In this document: positions 18,624 to 27,509 of the stretch, in pieces | Position numbering within the stretch: the first letter of the stretch is position 1 | Layout of the letters: every line of letters begins with the position of its first letter | Origin: Chthoniobacteraceae bacterium | Lineage (GTDB): Bacteria; Verrucomicrobiota; Verrucomicrobiia; Chthoniobacterales; Chthoniobacteraceae | DNA length: 64,000 bases | Assembly (NCBI GenBank): GCA_028293625.1 | Contig: JAQGOL010000009.1 | Coordinates: forward strand, 62,001-126,000 | Direction of reading: 5' to 3' | Notes under the pieces: model-generated | What the model saw: the letters and a program-made list of their open reading frames with translations, nothing else | Database searches by the model: none | What the model was told of the DNA's origin: nothing | Translations under genes and position numbers: made by a program

Positions 18624-19400
18624 ATGGCAAAACTTCTGCTCGGTTTTTCTCTTCTCTTCATCGTCCTCACCGGGGGCCTCAGCTTCATGACCAAAACGAA
18701 GGTCGATGCGCTCCAAAGCACTTTAAAAGATACCAAAGGCACACTCGCCACCACCAAGTCGACGCTAACCAAGACCGAAGGCTCGCTTAAATCGACCCAG
18801 GGCGAGTTGACCGCGGCCAAGACCACAATTGACGAAAACTCCAAGGAAATCGCCAAACAGAAGAGCGATCTGACCGCGGCGACCGAGTCGCTCAAAACCG
18901 CTCAGGCGGATGTGCTCGCAAAGAGCAACGAGGTTGAAGAGCTGAAAAAGCTTCAGGTGGTTAACCCCACGGTGCCAGGCCAGCCCGACATCAATGTGAC
19001 TGAACTTCAGGACAAGCTGGCCAAAGCGCAGACCGCACTGGCTGAAGCCGAAGCGCTTCGTGCGACTTTCGAGAAGCAGAAGCAGGACGCTGAAGACAAG
19101 CTGGTTGGTTCGCAGCGGGAAGTGAAGTCCTACAAGGATCAGACGGTTGCCAATGGTTTGAGCGGCAAGGTGCTCGCTTATAACCCAGGCTGGGCTTTCG
19201 TAGTCCTTAGCATCGGCGATCGGCAGGGCCTCAAGGCAAACGCGCAAATGATCGTGACCCGTAATGGCCAGTCGATCGGCAAAGTGAAAGTCACCAGTGT
19301 TGAACCCGGCAACTCGATCGCCGACATCGTTCCCGGTTCCGTTGCAAAGGGAATGTTCATCCAGCCCGGCGACAGCGTGGTCTACGAGGCAAAACGCTAA
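18624..19400 (+). CDS. Membrane-anchored coiled-coil protein, unknown function
   Basis: 258 residues. One N-terminal hydrophobic helix (about 5-22) anchors it in the inner membrane. A long, Ala/Lys/Thr-rich heptad-repeat coiled coil spans about 27-115 and 125-175, broken by a Pro-rich joint near 118-124. A C-terminal globular domain (about 178-258) follows, with GLSGKVLAYNPGWAFVVLSIG and a GDRQGLKANAQMIV core that looks like a small beta-barrel. It might be a periplasmic spacer or envelope scaffold. A small lipoprotein gene follows after seven bases, so they are probably co-expressed. Confidence 0.7.
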   Translation: MAKLLLGFSLLFIVLTGGLSFMTKTKVDALQSTLKDTKGTLATTKSTLTKTEGSLKSTQGELTAAKTTIDENSKEIAKQKSDLTAATESLKTAQADVLAKSNEVEELKKLQVVNPTVPGQPDINVTELQDKLAKAQTALAEAEALRATFEKQKQDAEDKLVGSQREVKSYKDQTVANGLSGKVLAYNPGWAFVVLSIGDRQGLKANAQMIVTRNGQSIGKVKVTSVEPGNSIADIVPGSVAKGMFIQPGDSVVYEAKR

Positions 19401-19407
19401 GTTAAAG

Positions 19408-19578
19408 ATGGCCCGCTTCCTCGCCCTTCTGTTTTTTGCCGGTTCAATCGCGGCGCTTTCAGGCTGCGCAAGCACCGAGCCGGAAGATCCAAACCGCGTG
19501 AGCAGCATTCCGTGGAACCGGCCGCAAAAGTGGGAGGGCCAGGGAGCCCTTGGCGGGATGGCTCCCCAGAGCCAGTAG
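19408..19578 (+). CDS. Small lipoprotein, unknown function
   Basis: A 56-residue open frame starting ATG seven bases after the coiled-coil gene. Residues 1-19 form a lipoprotein signal with lipobox LSGC (lipidated Cys20). The mature peptide of about 37 residues is hydrophilic and contains a Trp-rich SIPWNRPQKWEG motif and a Gly-rich end. I recall similar short lipoproteins with an IPWNxPxxWEG motif in Verrucomicrobia but cannot check. The compact signal, close spacing and sensible composition support a real gene. Confidence 0.7.
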   Translation: MARFLALLFFAGSIAALSGCASTEPEDPNRVSSIPWNRPQKWEGQGALGGMAPQSQ

Positions 19579-19624
19579 TTCGGGCATGGCGTCACGGTTG
19601 GTGACGTCGACGATCAGGTTTTTT

Positions 19625-20560
19625 ATGACGCCTCGTATTTTGGTTATTCGAGGAGGAGCCATTGGCGATTTCATTCTTACGCTGCCGGCCATCAAGTTGA
19701 TGCGGGAAAATTTTCCCGGCGCGCGCATTGAAATCCTCGGTTACAAACACATCATCGCCCTGGCCGAGGGGCGTTATTATTGCGAGGCAACCCGTTCCAT
19801 CGAATATGCGCCGATGGCGGGTTTTTTTGTGCCCGGTTTTGAACTCTCTCCGGAGCTGATCGAATACTTCAGCGGGTTCCAGCAGATCGTCAGTTATCTG
19901 TACGATCCGAACGGTTACTTTGAAGCCAACCTGCGGCGGGCCGGCGCGAAAAACATTCTGCCCGCATACTCGGCTCCGGACGATTCCCAACACGTCACCC
20001 TCCAGTTGGCCAGGCCACTCCAGCAGATGGCGCTTTATCTTGAGGATTCCGGCGCGCAGATCTACCCAAACGCGGAAGATTTCAAGTTCGCGGATGCTTT
20101 TCTGGCGGGAATCTCAAAGCCCGTGATTGCCATTCATCCCGGCAGCGGCAGCCCTCGCAAGAACTGGGGTTTGGAAAAATGGCTGATCACGGCGCGCGCT
20201 CTGTTGGATTTGGAACCGCAACCGGAATTGTTGTGGGTAGGCGGCGAGGCGGACGAGGAACGTCTCGATGCGATCCAAAACGCTTTTGGACGCTCAGCGC
20301 ATATTGCTCGGCATTTGCCTCTTCCCCATCTGGCGGCGGTGCTTGCGCGGTGCCGCCTTTTTTTGGGCCACGACAGCGGCATCTCGCATCTGGCGGCCGC
20401 GGTCGGCACCCCTTCCGTGCTTCTTTTCGGACCAACGGACCCGGCGGTCTGGGCTCCAGCCAATCCACACGTTATCGTAATGGAGGCAGCTGATTGCGAT
20501 TTAAGCCGGATCCAGCCTGCGATGGTTAGCGAGAAAGTCCGAGCGATCTGGAACGGGTGA
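19625..20560 (+). CDS. Glycosyltransferase family 9 (heptosyltransferase-like)
   Basis: About 312 residues from the ATG at 19625. The N-terminal Rossmann half opens with ILVIRGGAIGDFILTLPA. The C-terminal nucleotide-sugar half has HPGSGSPRKNWGLEKW and LGHDSGISHLAAAVGTPSVL, both GT9 hallmarks. Such enzymes add heptose or related sugars to lipopolysaccharide core or other glycans on the cytoplasmic face. It stands alone, with no other LPS gene in reach, so the acceptor is unknown. The upstream frame extension is ignored. Confidence 0.88.
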   Translation: MTPRILVIRGGAIGDFILTLPAIKLMRENFPGARIEILGYKHIIALAEGRYYCEATRSIEYAPMAGFFVPGFELSPELIEYFSGFQQIVSYLYDPNGYFEANLRRAGAKNILPAYSAPDDSQHVTLQLARPLQQMALYLEDSGAQIYPNAEDFKFADAFLAGISKPVIAIHPGSGSPRKNWGLEKWLITARALLDLEPQPELLWVGGEADEERLDAIQNAFGRSAHIARHLPLPHLAAVLARCRLFLGHDSGISHLAAAVGTPSVLLFGPTDPAVWAPANPHVIVMEAADCDLSRIQPAMVSEKVRAIWNG

Positions 20561-20587
20561 CCATTCCGAGCGGATTACGCGTTCTGT

Positions 20588-21973
20588 TCAGGGAGGGACG
20601 CCACCTGCGGTGGCATCGGCTTGGCGATCTTCAGGTTCCTGAGTAATCAGATGGAGCGCGCCGATCCGGCGTAATTCCGGCCAGCACCACGCGGCGCCGA
20701 GCACCACCACGATTGTTCCCATGCCGCCGGCCACGATTGCGAGCGCGGGGCCAAAGAGGGCGGCCGTCAGCCCCGATTCCAGCGCGCCGAGCTCATTGGA
20801 AGAACCGATGAAGATGTTGTTCACGGCCGAAACCCGTCCCCGCATGGAGTCTGGCGTAAGCAGCTGAACCAGCGTATGGCGAACCACGACGCTGATGTTG
20901 TCGAGCGCTCCGGTGAGCGCAAGCATGCTTAAAGAAAACCAAAAGGAACGCGAAAGTCCAAAGAGCACGGTCGCAAGGCCGAACGCGCCGACGGCCCAAA
21001 GCAGCGTGACTCCGGGCCGCCGCATCGGAGGGCGATGGGCGATGGTCAATGCCATAGCCAAAGCGCCAAAGGAAGGCGCGGCTCGTAACCAGCCAAGGCC
21101 GACGGCTCCAACATGAAGCACCTGATCGGCGAGCATCGGCAGGAGTGCGGTGGCGCCTCCAAGCAGCACGGCAAACAGATCGAGTGTGATCGAGGCCAGG
21201 ATCACTTTTTTCCTGAAAACAAAACCGAGCCCGGCAAACAGTTCCCGCAGCGGATGCCGCCGGATGAGTCCCGGTTCAATCCGCTCCTGATGATCGGCAA
21301 TGGGAAGCAGGAATCCGATGAAGACCAAACCGCAAATCGCATCAAGCGCATAAACGATTGAGAAACCAAACTGCGCAATAACCAGTCCGCCGATGGCCGG
21401 GCCCACCACCGAGCCGACTTCAAAATTGGTGCTTCCCCAGGTCACGGCGCTGGCCAGGGCGGTGCGCGGAACCAGATTGGCCACAAACGGGCTCCGGGCC
21501 GACCAGCCAAACGCGCGGGCGACTCCGTTGAGAAGCAGGAGGCCGTAAAAGAGTGGCAACGCTGGTTGGAAAGAGACGCCGGTTTTCTCTCCGAAAAGCG
21601 CGGCAAGCGAGGCAATGCCGCGGTTGATCCACGCCAACGCAGGCAGGTCCGGCACCACGGAGTAATTAAGGGAAAGGGCAACGAGCGCGGCTGAACTCGC
21701 CACCAGAATCAATTGGGTCACGATCAGGATGCGCTTCCGCCGGAACCGATCGGCCACCTGGCCTGCCGGCAGGGAAAGCAAAATCACCGGTAGCGCCCCG
21801 GCAAGTCCCATTAGTCCGAGCGCCGTGGCCGAATGGGTGCGCTGAAAAATCTCGTATCCGATGGCAACGGCGACCATCTGCCGGCCAATCACTGAAATAA
21901 ATCCGCCGATCCAGTAGTTGCGGTAATCGGGAAAGCGGAATGCGGCGTAGGGATCGTGGGAGGGTGGCGGCAC
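20588..21973 (-). CDS. MFS transporter, MFS_3/EntS-like
   Basis: 461 residues with about twelve membrane helices. The loop after helix 2 has the MFS motif GQVADRFRRKR. The N-terminus (FRFPDYRNYWIGGFISVIGRQM) is typical of the MFS_3 group, which includes siderophore and macrolide exporters. It probably exports a small molecule by proton antiport. It is convergent with the glycosyltransferase gene and preceded by the phosphofructokinase gene on the same strand with a 144-base gap, so it likely has its own promoter. No siderophore genes are near. Confidence 0.85.
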   Translation of the reverse strand: MPPPSHDPYAAFRFPDYRNYWIGGFISVIGRQMVAVAIGYEIFQRTHSATALGLMGLAGALPVILLSLPAGQVADRFRRKRILIVTQLILVASSAALVALSLNYSVVPDLPALAWINRGIASLAALFGEKTGVSFQPALPLFYGLLLLNGVARAFGWSARSPFVANLVPRTALASAVTWGSTNFEVGSVVGPAIGGLVIAQFGFSIVYALDAICGLVFIGFLLPIADHQERIEPGLIRRHPLRELFAGLGFVFRKKVILASITLDLFAVLLGGATALLPMLADQVLHVGAVGLGWLRAAPSFGALAMALTIAHRPPMRRPGVTLLWAVGAFGLATVLFGLSRSFWFSLSMLALTGALDNISVVVRHTLVQLLTPDSMRGRVSAVNNIFIGSSNELGALESGLTAALFGPALAIVAGGMGTIVVVLGAAWCWPELRRIGALHLITQEPEDRQADATAGGVPP

Positions 21974-22117
21974 AGGAAGAAATGAGGGGACGACGAAGTT
22001 AAGTCGTCCCGTGCCTGAAGCTAAGAAGTTTTTAGAGAACCCCGATTCTTTAAAGCGAGCGGAACCGGGTGCCGTGCACGTTGGCCCCGCATTGGGCGCC
22101 AGGATCAGTGAAGGAAC

Positions 22118-23194
22118 TCAATCGCCAAACGAAATGCCGACCGCGCGGGCGGTGGCAACCATCTGGCCACGGGGCGGCACCAGACGGAGGCGGTGGACTG
22201 CCTGGGAGATGGGAACCGAGTGCACTTCTTCGTTTTGATAACTGACCATCTGGCCAAAGCGCCGCTCATTGACCAACTCAGCGGCTTTCACTCCGAAACG
22301 GGTGCCGAGAATCCGGTCCATTGTGGTGGGCGCTCCGCCGCGTTGGAGATGCCCGAGCACGCAGGTCCGCGTCTCTTTGCCGGTACGCCGTGCAATCTCG
22401 CGCGCCACAAATTCCCCAATCCCGCCGAGTTTATATTCGCCGGAACCTTTTTCCTGGGTGAATTCCTTGCCGTTGCGTGCCTTTGCGCCTTCCGCCACGA
22501 CCACCAGGGAACTCAGGCAGCCCATGGTCTCACGGTCGCGAATCGCCTGGGCAACTTTTTCGCAATCAAATGTAATTTCCGGGATAAGGATGATATCGGC
22601 GCCGCCCGCGAGGCCGCCGTAAAGCGCGATCCAGCCGGCATGGCGGCCCATGACCTCGATCACCATGACACGTTTATGGCTGCTGGCGGTGGTATGGAGC
22701 CGGTCAAGCGAATCGGCCACGCAGGCGACCGCGGAATCGAAGCCGAAAGTCATCGAAGTCGATTCAAGGTCGTTGTCGATGGTTTTGGGCACACCGATTG
22801 TCGGAATGCCCGCTTCGAAAAGCTGTTGCGCGGTGGTCAGCGAGCCGTCGCCACCCACCACCACCAACGCGTCGATGCGCAGCCGGTAAAGAGTGGCGCG
22901 CGCTTCCTCGATCGCCGCGCGCGGGACATGAGTGCGCGAGCCGGCGTCTACTTTGGCGATGAAATGCCCTTTGTTGGTGGTGCCAATAATGGTGCCGCCC
23001 AGCTGCATGATGCCCGAAGTGCGCTGCATGGTGAGCGCCTCCCAGCGGCCATCGCCCAGAAGTCCTTCAAAACCGTCGTGGAACCCGATGACTTCCCATT
23101 CAAGGTTGGTAGCCGTGCGAACCAGGCCGCGCAGCACCGCATTGAGCCCGGGACAATCGCCGCCGCTTGTGAGGACTCCTAGACGCTTATTCAT
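22118..23194 (-). CDS. pfkA: 6-phosphofructokinase (ATP-type motif)
   Basis: About 358 residues of the PFK family, which phosphorylates fructose 6-phosphate to the 1,6-bisphosphate in glycolysis. Visible sites are TSGGDCPGLNAV at the N-terminus, GGDGS at 114-118 and PKTIDND at 136-142 with catalytic D140, then the MGRHAGWIA and GHLQRGG motifs. Gly in GGDG points to ATP as donor, whereas Lys137 in PKTID is shared with pyrophosphate-using and some mixed-clade ATP enzymes. The ATG at 23194 is used; the long upstream extension is discarded. It follows the carboxypeptidase gene by 20 bases, an odd but probable co-transcript. Confidence 0.92.
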   Translation of the reverse strand: MNKRLGVLTSGGDCPGLNAVLRGLVRTATNLEWEVIGFHDGFEGLLGDGRWEALTMQRTSGIMQLGGTIIGTTNKGHFIAKVDAGSRTHVPRAAIEEARATLYRLRIDALVVVGGDGSLTTAQQLFEAGIPTIGVPKTIDNDLESTSMTFGFDSAVACVADSLDRLHTTASSHKRVMVIEVMGRHAGWIALYGGLAGGADIILIPEITFDCEKVAQAIRDRETMGCLSSLVVVAEGAKARNGKEFTQEKGSGEYKLGGIGEFVAREIARRTGKETRTCVLGHLQRGGAPTTMDRILGTRFGVKAAELVNERRFGQMVSYQNEEVHSVPISQAVHRLRLVPPRGQMVATARAVGISFGD

Positions 23195-23214
23195 GGGCTT
23201 AAATGATGACGGAC

Positions 23215-24165
23215 TCAGCGAGCCGCTTGTTTTCCCTTGATCGGCCGGCCCGCGGCGGCCCAGGCGTCGTAAAGCTTCCAGCCGCGAGCGAGTTGTTGGG
23301 CAGCAAATGGAAACCGGTCGCGCGCATTTAATACAATGATATTTAAGCGGCGCGGGGTGATGATGTGACTTTCGCCTTCCTGACGGCTTTCCGGAGGACG
23401 CCCTGCTGAAATGATCACGCAAGGTCCGGCTTTGCGCGTGGTCCCGGTTTTAACGCCATCGATTGATTGCGTTCCCAGAAGTTCATTAGTGTTACGCAAA
23501 AGATATTGCGAAGGAGCGGCACTGGTTTGAATTGTGATCTTGCGCTCTTTCTGGGAGACGTAGAAAAGGAAAGCGGAGTTGCTCATCGCATAACGGGTGA
23601 GCTTGGCGAGATCCTCGGCCGTCGAATACGGGAGCGTCCGTTCGATCGAATCGAGCCCGTGCGGGTTAAGGAAACGGGTGCGGTTCATCCCGAGGCGGCG
23701 CGCGAGGGCATTCATCTGGGCAACAAAAGCGTTGACTGAAGTGATTTCCACTCCGCTGGTTATCAGCGTGCGGCCGACATGGCTTGCCAGCGTCTCGGCC
23801 GCTTGATTATCCGATTGCATCATCGCTGCATAAAGCAAATCGCGCAGCGACACCTGATCGCCCGGATGCAGCCCAATCCCGCTTTCGGCACTCAATGCCT
23901 GGGCGGAGTCGGGCACGGTCGCCATTTGCGCCAGATCGCTTTCCTTGGCCGCCGCCCAATCGAGCACCACCATGGCTGTTGCGATTTTTGTTAAACTCCC
24001 GATCTGCAGCTTCTTCTCCGGGTTCGAACTTTCCAGAACGTAGCCGGTGGTGTTATCAGAAATCACATAAGCAGCCGCTTGCGCGGAAGCCTTGGCAGGT
24101 TCAAAAAGTGCGCCAATCAAAAGGGCGGCTGCGGAGAGGATCGTCAGGAAACGAGAGGTTGCCAT
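23215..24165 (-). CDS. D-alanyl-D-alanine carboxypeptidase, S11 family
   Basis: About 316 residues with a signal peptide (hydrophobic 6-22, end near ASAQA). Active-site motifs are SLTK at 57-60 with nucleophile S57, SDN at 118-120 in place of the more common SGN, and KTG at 239-241. It trims the terminal D-Ala from peptidoglycan pentapeptides in the periplasm. The usual C-terminal beta domain and amphipathic membrane anchor of PBP5 are absent, so it is a short soluble form. Its start at 24165 leaves out a non-coding-looking N-terminal extension. Confidence 0.9.
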   Translation of the reverse strand: MATSRFLTILSAAALLIGALFEPAKASAQAAAYVISDNTTGYVLESSNPEKKLQIGSLTKIATAMVVLDWAAAKESDLAQMATVPDSAQALSAESGIGLHPGDQVSLRDLLYAAMMQSDNQAAETLASHVGRTLITSGVEITSVNAFVAQMNALARRLGMNRTRFLNPHGLDSIERTLPYSTAEDLAKLTRYAMSNSAFLFYVSQKERKITIQTSAAPSQYLLRNTNELLGTQSIDGVKTGTTRKAGPCVIISAGRPPESRQEGESHIITPRRLNIIVLNARDRFPFAAQQLARGWKLYDAWAAAGRPIKGKQAAR

Positions 24166-24286
24166 AGGGTGGGAGTCAAAAAGCGAGCACTCTACGCCTG
24201 AGTTTGCCGTTGGCAATACTGCGCGAAAGCAGAGTGGCAACTTGGAATCGGCGCCGATCGCCTCAACAGGCCCGCGGATAGGCAAC

Positions 24287-24315
24287 AAAAAACGCCGCCC
24301 CTTGCGAGGGCGGCG
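24287..24315 (-). terminator. Rho-independent terminator of the PEP-CTERM gene
   Basis: Minus-strand hairpin CGCCGCCCT with its near-complement, followed by six T residues, about 20 bases past the PEP-CTERM gene stop. Confidence 0.85.
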
Positions 24316-24334
24316 TCGATTAAACTAAGGTTGC

Positions 24335-25063
24335 TTAGGCTTTGCGCCGGCGCAGCATGCCGAGCAGGCCGGTTCCGCCCACCACCGCCAAAGCGATCGA
24401 GTTCGGCTCGGGGACGGCATAAGCCGCCACTTCGGTGACTCCCGCGTAACCATTCTCAACGCCATTCGGGTAGGTGATGGTGAGGGCTTTGATCGGGACG
24501 CCGGCCGCGAATGAGCCGGTCGAATCGGTGAAAGTTACCTGGGTGGCGGATTGCAGCTTTTCAGCCACCGTGGGATTGAAGTCGACGCTACCTAAAGGAA
24601 GGAACGACGTGCCATCGAGCGAATAGCTCACATTAAACAATTGCTGATCGCGACCGTTGTCATTCCATCCACCATAGACGACAAAACTTTGCAGCACTTT
24701 TGCTGTCGGCAACGTGTAGGTGAGTGAAGTGCCGGCGCCGCCACCCGTGCCCACGGTCGCAAGCGCCGGGTGTGAACCGACCGTGCCGGTCGTAAGCGGC
24801 CCAAATGCGCCATCATTCAGGATTGGAATGCCGCCCGAGATCTCGAGCGTGAACGAACCGGCGGAGGCGCTTGGAGCGAGATGATAAAGGAGATCAGCCG
24901 CCGTATTAATCGGGGTAAATGTAGGGTTAAACGTATTTACACCATCGCCAATTTGATTGGCGGTGGTGACGACAACTGTCGCTTGGGCCGCATTGAGGGC
25001 GATAAGCCCTACGATGCCGGTCACAAGTAAGACCTGTTTTAGTACACGAATTGAGGGTGTCAT
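24335..25063 (-). CDS. PEP-CTERM sorting domain secreted protein
   Basis: 242 residues with a signal peptide (hydrophobic 10-28). The C-terminus is a classic PEP-CTERM tail: VPEPN, a hydrophobic helix, then LRRRKA. Family knowledge: such proteins are processed by an exosortase at the membrane and exported, often with exopolysaccharide. The middle is Thr/Gly/Ser-rich beta-type sequence of unknown role. No exosortase gene is in the window. A strong terminator follows it. Confidence 0.85.
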   Translation of the reverse strand: MTPSIRVLKQVLLVTGIVGLIALNAAQATVVVTTANQIGDGVNTFNPTFTPINTAADLLYHLAPSASAGSFTLEISGGIPILNDGAFGPLTTGTVGSHPALATVGTGGGAGTSLTYTLPTAKVLQSFVVYGGWNDNGRDQQLFNVSYSLDGTSFLPLGSVDFNPTVAEKLQSATQVTFTDSTGSFAAGVPIKALTITYPNGVENGYAGVTEVAAYAVPEPNSIALAVVGGTGLLGMLRRRKA

Positions 25064-25229
25064 ACTGGTGTTTTTGGGGGAGGGAACGAATAGAGACTGT
25101 TCGACGCGAATAATTTGCGCAAACGTTACAAAGACTCAGACAGACCCGCTCATACCCAAGTACTGTTGGGTTTGAAATAACAAAAACGTTTTTCTTAGGC
25201 GTTTTTTAATCGCCCCGGACCGATAACGC

Positions 25230-27374
25230 TCAATCTGATCCCTGCCGCGGCCCCGCCTGCACCTGAAGATTGGCAAAAGTGTATTTAACGAGCGTCTCTT
25301 TTGCCGGGATCTTCGATTCGCCCATCGCCATTGCCATAAAATCCGCCTGGCTGTCGCGGGCCGGCGTTCCCTTGGCAACCGGAGGAATCGTATAAGTGCC
25401 GTCCGCGGCAAGATGGGACGACTTGGTGTTATCGGCGAGATGCGTCCCCAGGATTTGGGTAATGATCCGTTCCCTCAAGGCGGGCTCCTCCACCGGGGTA
25501 ATGACTTCCACCCGGCGAAAAAAGTTCCGTGTCATCCAATCGGCACTTCCAATAAAGACCTTGGGTTGCTCGCCGTTTTCAAAATAGAAAATCCGACTGT
25601 GTTCAAGGAATCGCCCGATGATCGAGCGCACGGTGATATTTTCACTCACCTCGGGCATTTGAGGACGCAGGCAGCAGATGCCGCGAATAATGAGGTCGAT
25701 TTTTACGCCTGCCTGGGAAGCCGCGTAAAGCGCTTCAATCACATCGCGGTCGACTAGGGAATTCATCTTGGCGATAATGCGCGCCGGTTTGCCCGCCTTG
25801 GCCGCTTTGCTCTCGGCCTTAATGAGCGCCACCATGCTCGCATGCACGGTAAACGGGGCGATGAGCAGTTTCCGGGCGCCTTGAAATTGTCCGATGCCCG
25901 TGAGCAGGTTAAATAGATTGGTGGCGTCTTCGCCGTAATCGGGGTGGGCGGTAAAGAGGCTGAGATCGGAATAAAGCCGGGCGGTGCTGGGATTATAGTT
26001 ACCGGTGGCAATATGGACGTAGCGCCGCAACCCATCGTCGTCGCGCCGGACTACCAGCGTCACCTTGGCATGCACCTTATGGTTTACAATACCGTAAACC
26101 ACATGCACACCGGCTTCCTCCAGCCGCCGTGCCCAGAGGATGTTGTTGGCTTCATCAAAGCGCGCTTTGAGTTCAGTCACCGCCGTGACTTGTTTGCCGT
26201 TTTTTACAGCGTTCATCAGCGCCCCGACAATGCGCGGATCGCCTCCGGTGCGATAGAGGGTTTGCTTGATGGCGAGCACGTTGGGGTCGCGTGAGGCTTG
26301 TTCAAGAAAATCGACCACACTGCTGTAAGCTTCATACGGGTGGTGCAGCAGCACATCGCGTCGGCGGACAATGGCGAAATGGTCGCGGCTATCGCGGAAA
26401 GGAGCGCCAACCGGAGCGACATACGGTTTGTCGCGCAGTTCCGGCGAATGATCGCCTTCATAGATCGACATCAACCGGCTTGGATTAAGCGGGCCATCAA
26501 TCCGGTAGAGGTCGTCCTCGGAAAGGTCGAGGGTTTCAAGCAGATGATGAGAAATTTCGGGCGGACAGCTCTGGTCAATCTCAAGCCGGACGGCTGCGCC
26601 GCGTCGGCGGTTATGCAACTCGTGCTCAACAGCGCTTAGAAGGTTTCCGACGTCTTCTTCGTCAATATAGAGTTCGCTGTTGCGGGTAACCCGGAAATGC
26701 CAGTATCCGAGAATGGTGGTGCCCGGAAAAATATCGGCCAGATAGTGGCCGATGATGTGCCCCATGAAGACGTAAACCAGGCCTTCGTCTTCGCGCGGTA
26801 ATTTGACGAGCCTCGAGAGCATCCGCGGCACCTGCACGACGGCCATCTGGCGTTGAAGCTCGCCGTTTCGATCCACTTCAAGGTGGACAACGATATTTAG
26901 CGATTTATTTAAAAGTTGAGGGAAAGGGTGCGATGGATCGAGTCCCAGCGGCGTGAGGACTGGCCGCACCTGGGCGCGGTAATAATTTTCAATCCATGCG
27001 CTATCGGCGGCGTCGAGTTTTTCAATATCGAGAAAGAGAATCCCGTTTTTGGCCAGTTCGGGAAGCAGATCGTCGCGCCAGCAATTAAATTGCTGGGTGA
27101 CCATCTCGCGCACCCGCTTGCGAACGGCGCGGAAAGTCTCGGTGGCGGTGCGCCCGTCCATGCTGCGCTCCACGATGTCGCTCTCGATCTGTTGCTTGAG
27201 CCCGGCGACGCGGACCTCAAAGAACTCGTCAAGATTGGAGCTGGTAATGCTAAAAAATTTGACCCTTTCAAGCAGCGGATTACTTGGCAGAAGCGCTTCG
27301 TTTAAAACCCGTTGATTAAATTCCAGCCAACTTAGTTCACGGCTGATGAAGTGCTGTGCGGAAAAGGTCTTCAT
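25230..27374 (-). CDS. ppk1: Polyphosphate kinase 1
   Basis: 714 residues with all four PPK1 parts: N domain opening FISRELSWLEFNQRVLNEA, head domain, and the two phospholipase-D-like C domains. The autophosphorylated histidine lies in NHKVHAK near residue 431 and a second catalytic histidine in RFLEHSRI near 594, with the TGNYN motif between them. It polymerises phosphate from ATP into long polyphosphate chains and works in reverse. The N-terminus fits the family exactly. It is monocistronic, with no exopolyphosphatase gene nearby. Confidence 0.96.
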   Translation of the reverse strand: MKTFSAQHFISRELSWLEFNQRVLNEALLPSNPLLERVKFFSITSSNLDEFFEVRVAGLKQQIESDIVERSMDGRTATETFRAVRKRVREMVTQQFNCWRDDLLPELAKNGILFLDIEKLDAADSAWIENYYRAQVRPVLTPLGLDPSHPFPQLLNKSLNIVVHLEVDRNGELQRQMAVVQVPRMLSRLVKLPREDEGLVYVFMGHIIGHYLADIFPGTTILGYWHFRVTRNSELYIDEEDVGNLLSAVEHELHNRRRGAAVRLEIDQSCPPEISHHLLETLDLSEDDLYRIDGPLNPSRLMSIYEGDHSPELRDKPYVAPVGAPFRDSRDHFAIVRRRDVLLHHPYEAYSSVVDFLEQASRDPNVLAIKQTLYRTGGDPRIVGALMNAVKNGKQVTAVTELKARFDEANNILWARRLEEAGVHVVYGIVNHKVHAKVTLVVRRDDDGLRRYVHIATGNYNPSTARLYSDLSLFTAHPDYGEDATNLFNLLTGIGQFQGARKLLIAPFTVHASMVALIKAESKAAKAGKPARIIAKMNSLVDRDVIEALYAASQAGVKIDLIIRGICCLRPQMPEVSENITVRSIIGRFLEHSRIFYFENGEQPKVFIGSADWMTRNFFRRVEVITPVEEPALRERIITQILGTHLADNTKSSHLAADGTYTIPPVAKGTPARDSQADFMAMAMGESKIPAKETLVKYTFANLQVQAGPRQGSD

Positions 27375-27509
27375 TCAAACCGGCTACCATAGCGGATCTG
27401 ACGAGCGTGCGCCAAGTGACAATCACGCGAAAAAACAAGGCGCGAAAGTCTGACGGCGTTCGCCTCCGCTCGCGAGCTCGGCACCACGATATTCCCCGCG
27501 TTTTTACGC

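Noticed and set aside
19297-19578. Longer reading of the small lipoprotein frame starting inside the coiled-coil gene
   Set aside because: The extension overlaps the coiled-coil gene out of frame; the ATG at 19408 gives an exact lipoprotein signal.
21987-22010. Eight-pair hairpin GGGACGAC/GTCGTCCC upstream of the MFS gene
   Set aside because: No T-run on either side and no known RNA motif; too little to call a terminator or operator.
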